DNA of 64,000 bases from Zanthoxylum bungeanum (taxonomy: Eukaryota > Streptophyta > Magnoliopsida > Sapindales > Rutaceae): assembly GCA_019454045.1 (NCBI GenBank), contig SKCR01017974.1, forward strand, positions 62,001 to 126,000, in the 5' to 3' direction. How positions within the stretch are numbered: position 1 is the stretch's first letter; every line of letters starts with the position of its first letter. The position numbers and the translations under genes are program-made. This document shows positions 37,290 through 49,314 of the stretch, piece by piece. Under the pieces are notes generated by a model. That model had not been told where the DNA came from and made no database searches. It worked only from the letters and a program-made list of their open reading frames with translations.

Positions 37290-37998
37290 GTCATAACACT
37301 CAATCTAAGTTTACAAATGTATCTAATTCACAAATCAAGCAATCATAACACAAAGCCCTCATTTTAAGAGTTAAAAAGAATCTCTACAATATTTGTAAAT
37401 CATAATAACGACAAAAATAATTTTTTAAGTTGAAGATTACCTTTAATTTTTAAACTTTCTTCAAGTTTTTATTATTGTTTGGATTCTTTTCTCTCAAACT
37501 ATTTAGGTGTGTTTAAGAAGCTTGAAAGTGGCTAGGGTTTTTAAAAAAAGAAGTAAAGAAAACAACTTTCTTTTTATACCTAGGGTGGCCGAATATGTGG
37601 GGGAATTTGGTCATATTTATTCTCAATTATTTTTCTTATAAATAGTTGAATAATAAACATATATTGGTCATATTATTTAATGATATATTATATTTAATAT
37701 ATATTAAATAAAAGCCTACTTTACACATGTATAATTTCTATTAATAATTATCTAATTCATTAATTGAACTAATTATTACATACTTTTCATGAGTCAAGCT
37801 ACCATTTACAGATTAATGTATATCTAATATAATTATGTATCAAATAAAAATACATTTTAAAAATAACAAAAAATGCATCGATTTTTGTATTTTCGTTTAA
37901 CGATTAAACTATTCGAATTAACTCACTTAATCCGATAAAATATTATGAACAATCTATATTATTCATAACGCGTTGTCCAAGTACTCGACGAGTACACT
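37290..37998 (-). repeat. Old LTR fragment, minus orientation
   Basis: Minus strand reads as U3-R-like sequence with a TATAAAAAG box near 37575-37590. It shares arrangement with the Copia-5 LTR (39460-39511 plus 41604 onward) and is cut at 37998 by that LTR. No gene. Confidence 0.55.
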
Positions 37999-38164
37999 GT
38001 TGGGTTTTTAGGCAAAATACCAGGATTACGTAGCGAAATGCGGGAAAATCAAATTTTCAGATTTCTTTAATTTTTCTTGGATAATTAAAATAAACTTATT
38101 TATTTTAATCACCCACACTCAAAAACAGAATTTTTAACCCAAAAATCAGAATTTCAGTAAATTA

Positions 38165-38600
38165 TCATACAACCCCAAAACTTTCAATTTTCATCATTTT
38201 AGTCCTAAGTTGTTCAAAACAAGCAACCAAAATGATTTGTACATAAAATATACATGAAAAACAGAACTCTGAAAATTTTTCCAAATTTTTCAATAATTAC
38301 CAAAAAGCCCCAAAACTTTGTATTTTGATCATTTTAGTCCTAGATTGTCAAATACATAATTAGGTGATTTCAAATCACTACCAAAATGATTTATAAATAT
38401 CATACATGTCAAAATACATTAAGAAGCTGAAAAATCATATTTTATTGAAATTGCCGAGAAACCCACAAACTTTACATTTTGATCATTTTGGTCACATATT
38501 GTCAAAACAAGCTTAGATGATTTTCAATCAATTCCAAACTGATTTGTACATCTTATATACATCAAAATACAACATATATATGAAAAGCCCCAATTTTGGT
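38165..38600 (-). repeat. Three degenerate tandem units of about 135-154 bp
   Basis: Units anchored by CCCCAAAACTTT...ATCATTTTAGTCC at 38173 and 38308 and a diverged CCCACAAACTTT at 38462, each followed by AAAATGATTTRTA-like sequence. Confidence 0.75.
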
Positions 38601-39506
38601 TTAGGTTAGGAAGCCTAATTTCTCAATTAATCAAATTAACCCAAATTAACACAATCCAACACTTTAATCAAATATCTACAACACCAAATAAGTCTCACCA
38701 CTTTGAAACCACTCAAGAACAATTTTAGGTCATCATTGAGTGGCCTAACAACTCTAGCATGGCAACCAAGTCATCTAATGACCAAAAGTGTGCTTATTGA
38801 CCATTATTAAGCAAACTTTGTTTATATACATGCATATATCTTTAATTCAAGCTTCCAAACTTCATAACAAAAATAAAAGAGAGTAGAGAAAAAAGAGAAC
38901 AACATATGTTTTAGCCAAGAACAAAAGAAATATTTTTCCTTCAAAAGAAAAGTTGAAATTGTTTACTAATTTGCAAGTTTTCTTCACTTCCTTCTTGGTT
39001 TCTTTTCTTTTTCCTCTCAAGTCTTTTATATTTTTGTGTTTTTGAAAGCTTAGAATCATAAAGCAAATGAAAAAGAAACCATTATATACTTAGGGTAAGT
39101 GGCCGAAACCCTATGGGTATTTTTGTCATTTTACTTCAAATTTTATATTAATAAAAAAGGTTAAGTTACTTGTTCAAGTTGTACACTACAACTTTAAATA
39201 TTTTCTAACAAGTAAATCAATCAAATTAATCCTCCTCCAACCATAATTATAATAAAGATAAATGTAATAGATAATTCTAATTATTTAATAATTAAATAAT
39301 TAGATAATTATCTAAAAGAAATATCTAAATATATGTATTATATTTACTTTAAATATACCATAATACATATATTTGTGATATGTATCAAATATTTTATTTG
39401 ACAATTAATTAATGTCTATTTAATAAAATCATGTATTAAATTCAATACACATTAACTAAGAAATGACCGGAAAAATCTTTAAGCATGTATCTTTTCGTTT
39501 AACAGT

Positions 39507-39511
39507 TAAAC
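39507..39511. repeat. TSD of solo LTR-2, left copy (TAAAC)
   Basis: TAAAC also at 41604-41608. Confidence 0.88.
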
Positions 39512-41603
39512 TGTTGGACAAAATGACCCATATCGTCACTATTTGCACAGATCATTGTGTTGTTGTAGCAAATTAACTATGTGACAAGGAAATTGCACTC
39601 TCATCATTTGTGATTAGATCACCATAGATGAAGAGAGGTCCCTATGATTAGTTCCTGGACTGAGAATGATATGAGACAGTATCAGTCCCCGAAGGATTAA
39701 TCATTAAATATCCCTAGCCGGAGTATTATCAAGACTGGACATCGATAATGCGGAATAGGCTAGTATTGCACTTGTGTGCATTGTGAGGGCACAACGGCAT
39801 AGTTCTCATATATATAAGTATTGGATACTTATGCAAGTGCGATAGGAGGTCGTGTTTCACCGATGGTACGGGAAACAGCTTCGCTCTGGATAGACCCTTC
39901 GGAATCCCATTGGTATTATGACTATGTGTCTATGGGAGGCCGAAATCAAGGTAGGTATGTATAGTCTTAACCTGAGACTTACATCGCTAATACTTACGAT
40001 AATCGATAGACTTGGTCTTGGTGGTACAGGCTTTAACCGGTTCTGCGTACACCACTTCTGGGTTTATCAGAGAGTCGTAGTTTATTGGATGTGATGTCAA
40101 GACGGAAGTATCACTCCAGTCATAGTGGAGATGATGTCACGCAGGATACGGTATTAGTGCTCTTAAGTGCTGCGCGGCCATCGGGATATTATGACAAGGT
40201 CATGTATATCCGATTATAGAGACTAGTTACCAGACATCCGACATGTGCTTCGTACGGGGCAGACACTTATCCAGCCCCAGGCCTAGCACGTGACTATCCG
40301 ATACTGGGCCGATATGCACAATACAATCGTATACTACGATTGATACAGATCTTAATATTCTTAAATGGATATGTCCGGAGAATTGGAAGACTTGGTGCTT
40401 TGTTAGGAGTCGACCTTGTCTCGTAAATCGGTAAAACGTAGTACTTGGTACGTACGTGATTCGGATACTCCGATGACCGTATTTACTGCCAATATATCTG
40501 GGGATCTCATGGGTCGCTTCCCGATAATCCACCGATGACGCACAACTCGCACTCTTGTATAATCTGGGATTATATAGAAGAGAGAAAAAATTAATCTAGG
40601 ATTAATAACGGAGAATTTTATCAAGGATAAAATATCGTCTAGAGAGAGATAACGATTAATTTGGAATTAATCGATTAAATTAATATATTCGATATATTAA
40701 ACGAAATTAGATTTCGACGCGGAATTAAAATTAGATTTTAATTCGGGCGAACGAATTAATTTAGAATTAATTCGTTAGCGACGTGAATAGTGAATCGCTA
40801 GGCGTAATCATTTAATTACGACGCGACGGAAAAATCGTTAATTTGGAATTAACGAACCCGAGCCCGAGTGTGATTGCGAGCGCATTCGTATTTCGAATTC
40901 GAGTGCGGCATTGCAAGTCGCATCAAGCGTCAAATCATTCGTCACATCAAGCGTCAAAACAAATGTCACTTTGAGTGATGTGATTGATTGATGTGATTGA
41001 TTGATTGAAAGACATGTCACTTTATTAAAGTTGATATGACTTAAAGTTGATGTGAATAGTGAAAGCTAGTGGAGGGAAAACTTTTGGTTTTTGGCTCCAA
41101 AATTTATTTAATTTATTAGATGAAATTAAATGGAAATTGATTATTATTTTGGAAAATATATAATCAAAAAGGCTTTATACTTTTTGGAACAAGTCAACAC
41201 ATTTCTATCTCTCCATTTCTTTCTCTTCTTCTCACGCCAAGACCATTTTTCTTCACTGGTTTTGAACCAGAAATGGCGTGAACAAAGGGAAGCAAGAGTT
41301 GCGTTTTCATGGTGATAACCGCAAGTGCTAGCACACTACGAGTCTTGCGAAGGTGGTAGGGAGGTTCGCCCATGAGCCGGGATCCGTTAGACGAGGCTTG
41401 GAGCTCCGTTTTCTCAGCTCAAATCTGAAAATTTGGAGGCAGTGGACTGGTCAGTTTTGGCGTGAAGGGCAGTGGGCTTTTTGGCTTCATTCGTCTCCAA
41501 ATCGACTCAACCGATCGATGTGAGTATTCCGCTATCTCCGTTGATGTGTTCACACAATGTTTTCATTGCTTGTTTGATATTGGGACCTAGATTAATACCA
41601 ACA
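39512..41603 (+). repeat. Solo LTR-2, 2092 bp, Copia-4/7 type
   Basis: Starts TGTTGGACAA, ends TACCAACA, perfect TAAAC duplication, no internal region: a solo LTR produced by recombination between two LTRs. It is the cleanest copy of the hairpin cluster (40558-40855). Confidence 0.92.
40558..40855 (+). repeat. Nine consecutive perfect hairpins with 3-base loops
   Basis: Positions, stem length and loop: 40558-40574 (7, TGG); 40590-40606 (7, TAG); 40615-40633 (8, AAG); 40653-40673 (9, TGG); 40680-40700 (9, TCG); 40702-40716 (6, TAG); 40722-40744 (10, TAG); 40750-40776 (12, TAG); 40835-40855 (9, TGG). Equivalent clusters occur in the other superfamily LTRs, for example from 5464 in Copia-3. Confidence 0.92.
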
Positions 41604-41957
41604 TAAACGATTTATAAATAATCAATATTATTTATAAATATTGCCCCAGTACTCTACGAGTTTGCTTCATTAGTGAGACTCTCTAGATTCAGGCATATCC
41701 GTCATGAAATCTAATTTCGTGTCCATAATCTGTCCATCCGTAAATTATGACGACCACGGATAAACTCGCTGAATCATACAGGTCGAGGTCATCGCATACG
41801 TATAATCCCTCCGTCAAAGGTATTCAGATTATTCCAGAGATATAGAAAAAAATCTCAAATCTCTATAGGTGTAATCCTGTCGACGTATCTATTAGTAATC
41901 TCTTAAATAACACTTAGAACTTACTTCAACAGTGTACCACAGGCGCATGGATTTTAC
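41604..41957 (-). repeat. 3' LTR of Copia-5, second piece
   Basis: Continues the Copia-5 LTR after solo LTR-2 and ends at the Copia-6 insertion (TTTAC at 41953-41957). No gene. Confidence 0.65.
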
Positions 41958-43848
41958 TGTTAGTGTCCTAGACATGCCTAAGGTCTCTAAGTCGTGATAT
42001 GTGTATGAATAAATCAAAGACAAGTTGCGAAAATTACTTACTTTGATCGGTTGAGATTTCAAAAATTCAAGAGATGTAGATGAAGCTCCAAGCTTTCTAT
42101 GTTGTTTCCAACTCAAGAGTGAGTTTCCATATCACCTTAGTTGACTCTTTTTGTGCTAGAAATGTTTGATTTTTGAAGCAAACTCAATGGAGGAAGAGCA
42201 TGAAGCTCACGGCAATTGGGAGAGAAGAGAGAGCTTTTTAGTTTTCTTTGTATTTGTTTCCAAAACCTTATGCCAAAGTCAACTCACAAAAGTTGTGTAT
42301 ATCTTTCAAAAAGTAAAAACAAAGTGTGTTGGTTTTTATTTGAGTGTTCCATAAGCAATCCAAGCTTTACTCAACCAATAACAACTTCCATCAAATGTCA
42401 AACATGTTGATGTAAGTCAAGTGGGTCCCGCCACTTTTAAATTCCAAATTTAAGTCGAATAACTCAACACGCAACTTCGCTCGGGTTCGCGTTCGTTTAA
42501 TCCAATTAAATGAATTTTCCGTCGCGACGTAATTAAATCTAATTTAATTAAATAATAATACCTCGTAAAATTATTACGAAAGTCGCTTGTGAATTAATTC
42601 TAAATTAATTCGTTCGCACGATTTAAAATCCAATTTTAATTCCGTATTGAAATTCGATTTCAATTATATCCAATATTTATTATTTAATAGATTAATTCTA
42701 AATTAATCGCATTCTATCTTCTATTAGAATTTTATCCCAGATAAATTCTTGCCGTAATTAATCCCAGATTAATTTTCTCTATTAATTAATCCAAGATTAA
42801 TTATGTTCAAGTCAAATGTCATCGGTGAATCTTTGGGAAGCGACCCAAGAGATCCCTGGATATGTTAGCAGTAAATCCGGTCGTCGGACTATCCAAACAC
42901 GTGCGTACCCGGTACCACATTCTTACCGATTTACAAGACATGGTTGGCTTCTAGCAAAGCACCGTGCCTACCCAATTCTCCAGAAATATTCAACGAAGAA
43001 TATATAATCTATATCAGGCGTAGTATACTAAGTATTGCATATTATGATCCAGTATCAGATGTCACATGCTAGGCCTGGGGCTGAAATTGTGTCTGCCCCG
43101 TACAAAGTATATATCGGATCACAAGCAACTAGTCTCTTTAATCAGATAATCATGACCTAGTCATACTATCCCGATAGCTGCAGCATATGAGAGTACTAGT
43201 TCTGTATCCCTGCGTGATCATCATCTCCATATGACTGAAGTGATACTTCCATCTTGACATCACATCCAATACACTACGATTCTCAGTAAACCTAGAAGAG
43301 GCGTACACAAAACCTATTAAAGCCCCGGATGACCAAAACCAAAGCGTACTGATTTTCACAAGTATTAGCGATGCAAGTCTTAGGTTAAGACCAAATACAC
43401 CTACCCTGATGCGGATTCCCATAGACACATAGTCATACTACCAATGGGATTCTGAGGGGTCTATCCAGAGCGAAGCTGTTCCCGGTCAAACGGCTAACAG
43501 AAACTCATTTCACACTTGCATAAGTATCATATACTTAAATATATGAGAACTATACCGTTAAGCTTCCATAATGCGCACAAGTGTAATACTAGTCTATTCC
43601 GCATTATCGATGTCCAGTCTCGATAATACTATGACTAGGGATATTTAATGATTAAACCGTTCATGGATTAATACTGTCTCATATCTTATTAATCCGGAAC
43701 CAATCATTAGGACTTTTATCATTTATATATCAAAGTAATCTAATTACAAAATGATAAAATAGTAATTTCTTTTGTCACATAGTTAATTTGTACAAAAACC
43801 ACAATGACTTTTATCAATAGTGATGCTATGGGTCATAATTGTCCAACA
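41958..43848 (-). repeat. 3' LTR of Copia-6
   Basis: Plus-strand reading TGTTAGTGTCC...CCAACA, 1891 bp; same subfamily as 25436-27334. Confidence 0.92.
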
Positions 43849-43859
43849 ATCTCCCACTT
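43849..43859 (-). other. Polypurine tract, Copia-6
   Basis: Minus-strand AAGTGGGAGAT next to the LTR. Confidence 0.85.
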
Positions 43860-44134
43860 GGCTCATAGTTAATCACTCAAGTATCTAACACTTGAACTAT
43901 GTAAATGTCGCTCAAACTTCTGCTGAGAAATAGCTTTTGTCAGTGGATCTACAATATTGTCATCTGAAGCGATCTTTTTTATCTTCACATCGCCCGATGT
44001 ATGATCTCACGTATCAGATGGAAGAGTCGAAGTACATGCTTGGATCGTTGATGAGATCGCGGTTCCTTAGCCTGCGTTATAGCCCCGTTACTATCACAAT
44101 ACAAAGGAACGGGCTCAACTGCTAACAGAACTAC

Positions 44135-45934
44135 TCATAATCCAATTAGAAATTTACGGATCCAAACTATTTCTTTTGCTACCTCAGCTGCAACGATATA
44201 TTCTGCTTCTATTGTTGAATCAACAACAGTCTCTTGCTTGGAAGATTTCCAGCTCACTGCTTCGTTGTTCAAACAAAATATATACCCTAATTGTGACTTA
44301 GAGTCGTCTTTATCGGTTTGGAAACTTACATCGGTGAATCCAGTCACCTCAAGTTCTCCATCTCTATATACTAAGAAAGCATCATTAGTTCGTCTAAGAT
44401 ACTTAAGGATATTCTTAACAGTAATCCATTGACCATCACCTGGATCGGCCTGATAGCGACTACACATGCTCAAAGCATACGAGACATCAGGTCGCGTACA
44501 TATCATGGCATACATGATCGATCCGACTGCAGAAGCGAACGAGATCCGACTCATTGCTTCTCTCTCATATTTAGTTTTAGGACACATGTCCTTAAATAAA
44601 GAGACGCCATGTGACACAGGAAGCAGTCCCCTTTTGGACTGATCCATGTTGAATCTCTTCAACACTTTGTCAATGTACGAGCTATGGGAGAGTCCAAACA
44701 GCTTTCTGGATCTATCCCGGTAGATCTTTATTCCCAGAAAAAATGCTGCTTCTCCCAGATCTTTCATGGAGAATTTTAATGAAAGCCAAGCTTTCACCGA
44801 TTGTAGCATGAGAATATCATTGCCAATAAGCAATACATCATCAACGTAAAGGAAAATGAATGTCAGTGCACTCCCACTAACCTTCTTATATACATAAGAA
44901 TCATCTTCGTTTTGAATGAAATCATATTCTTTTATGATCTCATCAAAACATTGATTCCAAGAACGCGATGCTTGCTTCAATCCATAAATGGATCGATTTA
45001 ACTTGCAAACCTTGTTTGCACATTTTGGCACGACAAAATCGTCAGGCTGTTGCATATAAACATCATCCAGAAGGTTTCTGTTAAGGAAAACGATTTTGAC
45101 GTCCATCTGCCATATTTCATAATCGAAATATGCAACAATAGCAAGCATGGCAACTAGTGAAAAAGTTTCATCGTAATCGACACCATGTCGTTGACGATAC
45201 CCTTTCGCTACAAGCCTAGCTTTATACATTTGTATGTTGCCATCCATGTCAATCTTCCTCTTGAAGACCCATTTACAACCAATCGGCTTAACGCCTTCTG
45301 GTGCATCAACCAGTGTCCAGACTAGGTTGGTATACATGGAATCCATTTCAGACTTCATGGCATCTTGCCATAAAGCGGAGTCGATACCTTGTATCGCTTC
45401 CTCATACGTAGCCGGCTCATTATCCTCAATAAGATTAATATCTACGTGAGGTGAGATCAGAAACCTATACCTCTCAAGTTTTTTTCTGACTCTCTCCGAC
45501 CTACGCGGTTCTTGTGTATTAGAAGATTGTGGTACAGTCTCATTCCTGATGAACTGTTCATGTTTCGTGAGGGAGTCCGTGCCAGGAACAGTATCACTAT
45601 GATTTTCATCGAGTTCTACTTTCCTCCCACTTACCACTGCATTTAGGAATTCCTTTTCGAGGAAAACCGCATGGAGAGCAACAAATACCTTGTTCTCTTG
45701 TGGGTTGTAGAAGTAATATCCTTTGGTTTCCCTAGGATAACCTACAAATAGGCACTTATCCGATTTGGGTTCTAGTTTGGTACCATTTAAATGTTTAACA
45801 TATGCCAAGCATCCCCAAATCTTCAGGAATGAGAAACCCGGTTTCTTTCCTGTCCATATTTCATTTGGAGTCTGTTCTACAGACTTTGACGGAACCTTAT
45901 TCAAAATAAGTATTGCACTGTTAAATGTGTATCC
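44135..45934 (-). pseudogene. Copia-6 reverse transcriptase and RNase H
   Basis: The best-preserved Pol in the window: about 600 codons in one frame. In order it has the integrase C-terminal linker (TPNEIWTGKKPGFSFLKIWG), a variable linker, the RT core (CKWVFKRK, KARLVAKGYRQRHGVDY, YVDDVLL) and RNase H (GFTDVSFQTDKDD, then STIEAEY). Relative to Copia-3 it lacks seven residues between VAM and LAI near the start of RT, an in-frame 21-bp deletion at about 45147 that looks like slippage between two ATG triplets. The frame ends at a TGA (44135-44137) where Copia-3 has Gly, so the RNase H tail is cut short. It is in the same frame as the integrase and protease segments upstream. Confidence 0.88.
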
Positions 45935-46408
45935 CTAGAAGGAAATTGGTAGCTCAGTGTGACTCATCATAAACCTTACCATGTCTAACAAAGTTCGGTT
46001 TCTCCGTTCGGACACACCATTTAGTTGAGGTGTTCCGAGAGGAGTCCACTGTGAACGAATACCATACTCTTTCAAGTAATCGAGAAACTCATTGCTCAAG
46101 TATTCTCCACCACAGTCCGACCGTAATGTTTTAATACTTTTGCCAGTCTGTTTTTCTACTTCGTGTCGAAACTCTTTGAATTTCTCAAAAGTTTCCGACT
46201 TGTGTCTCATAAGATACACATAACCATAACACGATGCAACATCCGTAAAGGTTACGAAGTATTCATATCCACCTCTAGCCTGGCTAGACATGGGCCCACA
46301 TACGTCACTATGAACGAGGGCTAACAGTTCAGTGGCACGAACACCTTTACCGCTAAAAGGCGTTTTAGGCATTTTGCCTAATAAACAAGATTCGCAGACA
46401 TCATATTA
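45935..46408 (-). pseudogene. Copia-6 integrase, bounded by nonsense codons
   Basis: Integrase with the end of the pre-integrase domain (CESCLLGKM) and the DDE core: D in FTDVASCYGY, D in LRSDCGGEY, E in VSERRNRT. In-frame TAA at 46406-46408 precedes it and TAG at 45935-45937 ends it, after PISF. The same TAG is in Copia-3. No frameshift separates it from neighbours on either side. Confidence 0.87.
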
Positions 46409-46951
46409 ATTAGGATCAAATCCGTCCAAGTATCCACTATTCGAAAGCGTGGATATGTGAGTCTTGTTAATGTGTCCCAGACGACAATGCCACAAATAAG
46501 TTTAATATGTTTTACTCATTTTGAGTCTTTTGTTTGTCATATTATATGTTTGAGATTTATTTATATTCAAAATATAAAGACCATTATTTGTATCAACAGT
46601 ACATGTCTCAAAATCATCTTTATAAACAAAACAACATGTGTTCTTGTATACAAAGGTATACCCACAATGGGTTAAACAAGATACATATATAATGTTTCTA
46701 GTCAAACTAGGTACATAATAACAGTTTGATAAAGTAAGTACATGCCCCGAGGGCAGTTCCAAAATATAGGTCCCAACAGCCAAAACGATGACTCTAGTCC
46801 CATTTCCGACTAGAAGTTCGATCTCTCCTGAAGCCAGTCTTCTGCTAATATATAGATCATGCACATCAGTACATATATGAGTACCACATCCAGAATCAAA
46901 AATCCAATTTTTAAAACTAGAATTAGACATGTTTATCTCAATAACAAACAA
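46409..46951 (-). pseudogene. Copia-6 protease and pre-integrase domain, 5' truncated
   Basis: Aspartic protease (WIFDSGCGTHIC, catalytic DSG) and GAG-pre-integrase region. An in-frame TAA at 46502-46504 interrupts it; beyond it the frame reads LWHCRLGHINKTHISTL. The upstream limit is the deletion breakpoint at 46951/46952: the zinc knuckle and gag expected from Copia-3 are absent and gypsy sequence begins. Confidence 0.85.
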
Positions 46952-48133
46952 TTTTTTGTCTCATTTAGTGTTTGTGCCACCTTTTTTATCTTTGTTGCTG
47001 TAGTGATTCCTGAAAAGAAAGAAATTAAATCAGGAGGTCTCGTATGATGCTTGACTTTGAATGAAAGTTCCATTTTGTCAAGCTTCTGGGTGATATCTTT
47101 GATTTGTACTCCCCAAAATAATGATGTTTCTTCTGAATGCTCTGGATCTTTAATAAGTTCAGACATTTGCTCCTTCATTTACTCTGCCTCTTGCTCCACA
47201 TTTTCTTCACAGATGAATTTTAAAATTTTCGTATTCAATTCTTCATCCGTCATCTGTGAAATGCATGCTCCATAAGTATCGGCCTGAGGATGTAAAAATG
47301 TTTCTGACATTAGGTTTTCATCCTCTGATATGACTGGAATGGATGGTTCAGGTAGATCTTCATCAAACATCATGGTAAAGCATGCTCCAAGATCTTCATT
47401 TTGAGGATTGAAAGTTTGATCCACCGTTGTTGGTGCAGTTGGTACAAATAGATCAGCTTCATCCTCGTCAGAATCTGAATAATAAAAGTCAAATATAGAC
47501 TTTGCTGGTTTGGGCTCCTGAACTAATACCTCTGGTTGTTGATACTGTTCAGCCTCCTCCTCTGTTGAAGTGTCATTGTGAAATGATTGGTACTCGAAGG
47601 CTTCATCAGTGTCATCTGAAACTGGTTCTTGAGGTATGTAGTTCTGGTTTTCTGTGAATTGTCTCATTTGATCTGTCATCCTCTGAATAGATGCTGATTG
47701 TCTTTGAATACTTTCGAGTTGATTCTGGTATGTTTCAAGCATTGTATCCAACTTTTCGTCTTGTTTCTTGAACACATCTTTGAGCATGTCAATCATCTGA
47801 TCTTCTTCTGATTGTTCTGATTGTTGATGAAGATCATTGTAGATGAGTGGTGGATAAGATGGAAAATATGATGGTTCTTCGTACCTTGAATGATTCTGAT
47901 AATTCTGCCACTCTGAAAAGTATATGCATTGATCCCTCGAGTAGTTACCATAACAAATTACACATCTCCCCATTTCGTTCTGTTGAGCAAATGTAGAATT
48001 GATTGGTTCTGGCATCCAGTGATAGTTGTTGTGCTGGACAACAGGCCTCAGAAAACCGGACTGTTGCTCCCAGATTTGGGGTGTATCTTATTGTAAAGCT
48101 CGTAATCTTTCAATCTCCCAATAATGTTCCATT
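46936..48133 (-). pseudogene. Gypsy gag-like frame, two nonsense codons
   Basis: Opens at an ATG at 48133 (MEHYWEIERLRALQ), meets an in-frame TAA near 48090, continues from MPEPINSTF (48015) for 278 codons to a TAA at 47179-47181, then goes on in the same frame (MKEQMSELIKDPEH) to the breakpoint. A Cys-rich motif RCVICYGNYSRDQC near the start resembles the knuckle in the C-terminal half of Athila-type Gag. It is followed by a Gln-rich coiled coil (KKQDEKLDTMLETYQNQ) and an acidic tail. The usual Gag core domain is missing, so this is probably an internally deleted, non-autonomous gag. Function not established. Confidence 0.55.
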
Positions 48134-48243
48134 TTCAATCACCTGAAAACAAAAGAAAGAAATAAAAATTACAGATAAAAATAAAGAAAATTAGATACAA
48201 GTAAATTAGATAGCTTCAAAATTAATAACTCAAGAAAAATAAG

Positions 48244-48261
48244 TCACCGGCAACGGCGCCA
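48244..48261 (-). other. Primer-binding site, Asp-tRNA type
   Basis: Minus-strand TGGCGCCGTTGCCGGTGA matches the 3' end complement of plant tRNA-Asp (TGGCGCCGTTGCCGGGGA) at 17 of 18 positions; six bases from the LTR. Confidence 0.85.
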
Positions 48262-49014
48262 AAAACTTGACCGGCGTAAACACACGCGTATAACGCAAGC
48301 GCACGTATCGTTCAAGTATATTTATTTATTGAATATATTTATTTACAGATATCTAATTGAGGGAGAAAAGAATGATTGCTTGATTGATTTGGTTGATTGT
48401 AGATTTGCAAAATAAATAAATAAATAAAGAGACAAAAGAAAGTACTAAGGAAAATAAAAAAAGACACAAAGATTTAGGGTTGTGAATCATTCTAATATCT
48501 TTTAAAAGATGAAGTGATTATTTTATGTTTGTGTAATAAATCAGTTTACTAACCTGGAACAAGAAATTATGCAAAAGCATATGTCGATGGTCAGACGCAA
48601 ATACCCAGTTTAACCCAATTGAACCATATGTCTATGTCAACCAAATTATCTGGATTCATTAAGTTTAAGTTCCAATTATGGCTACCCCCGCCCGACATGC
48701 ATATGTCTATCCTGTAAGGAAATCTATTAAAGGGTTATCTATCCTCAAGGAATATCGTGGGCTATTAAGTCTAAGGCTGAAACCTAAAATACATATGTCT
48801 AGTTCAATTTAGATTTACCACATCAATCTTATTGGTAATCAGACAACAAGAAGCATTAAGCTTAAGACTTAATAATCAAACCTTTAAATTACCAAAACTA
48901 TAAAATAACCCCTTATAAAACGGTGATTTTAGAATTCATCACAGCCCCAGATAACTAACTTAGTTACGACACATAACTAGGGCTAGTAAAAACTTAAATA
49001 AAATAAAAGACATA

Positions 49015-49230
49015 TAGTAAAATGCTGAAAAGTAAATTGCTGAAAAGTAAATGACGAAAAGTAAATGCTGAAATTAAATACTCAAAATTAAATGCTAAAA
49101 AGTAAATTGCTGAAAAGTAAATTGCTGAAAAGTAAATGCTGAAAGTAAATTGCTGAAAAGTAAATACTGAAAAGTAAATACTGAAAAGTAAATTGCTGAA
49201 AAGTAAATAAAGTAAAAGTACAATAAAAGA
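49015..49230. repeat. Minisatellite, units of about 14-15 bp
   Basis: About 14 imperfect copies of GCTGAAAAGTAAAT. A weaker related stretch lies in the other LTR piece at 59400-59505. Confidence 0.85.
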
Positions 49231-49314
49231 AAATGCTGAGGTAAAAAGATCCACTTTTATTACTTCTATTTTAGATATCTCCCTTAATAATATATATTAA
49301 CTTTGCATGATAAC

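Larger units (their letters stand above)
37999..39511 (-). repeat. 3' LTR of Copia-5, first piece
   Basis: Starts (plus) TGTTGGGTTTTTAGGC, the LTR terminus. It holds a degenerate tandem repeat (38165-38600) and minus-strand AGTATATAAT at 39081-39090, a candidate TATA box. No gene; the AT-rich frame at 38862-39059 is not supported. Confidence 0.65.

Noticed and set aside
46457..47275. Plus-strand frames opposite the Copia-6 protease and gypsy gag-like region
   Set aside because: Antisense shadows of supported minus-strand coding sequence.
48994..49254. Hydrophobic 86-residue open frame that looks like a membrane protein
   Set aside because: It is translated from the 14-15 bp GCTGAAAAGTAAAT minisatellite on the opposite strand; its repetitiveness explains the composition.
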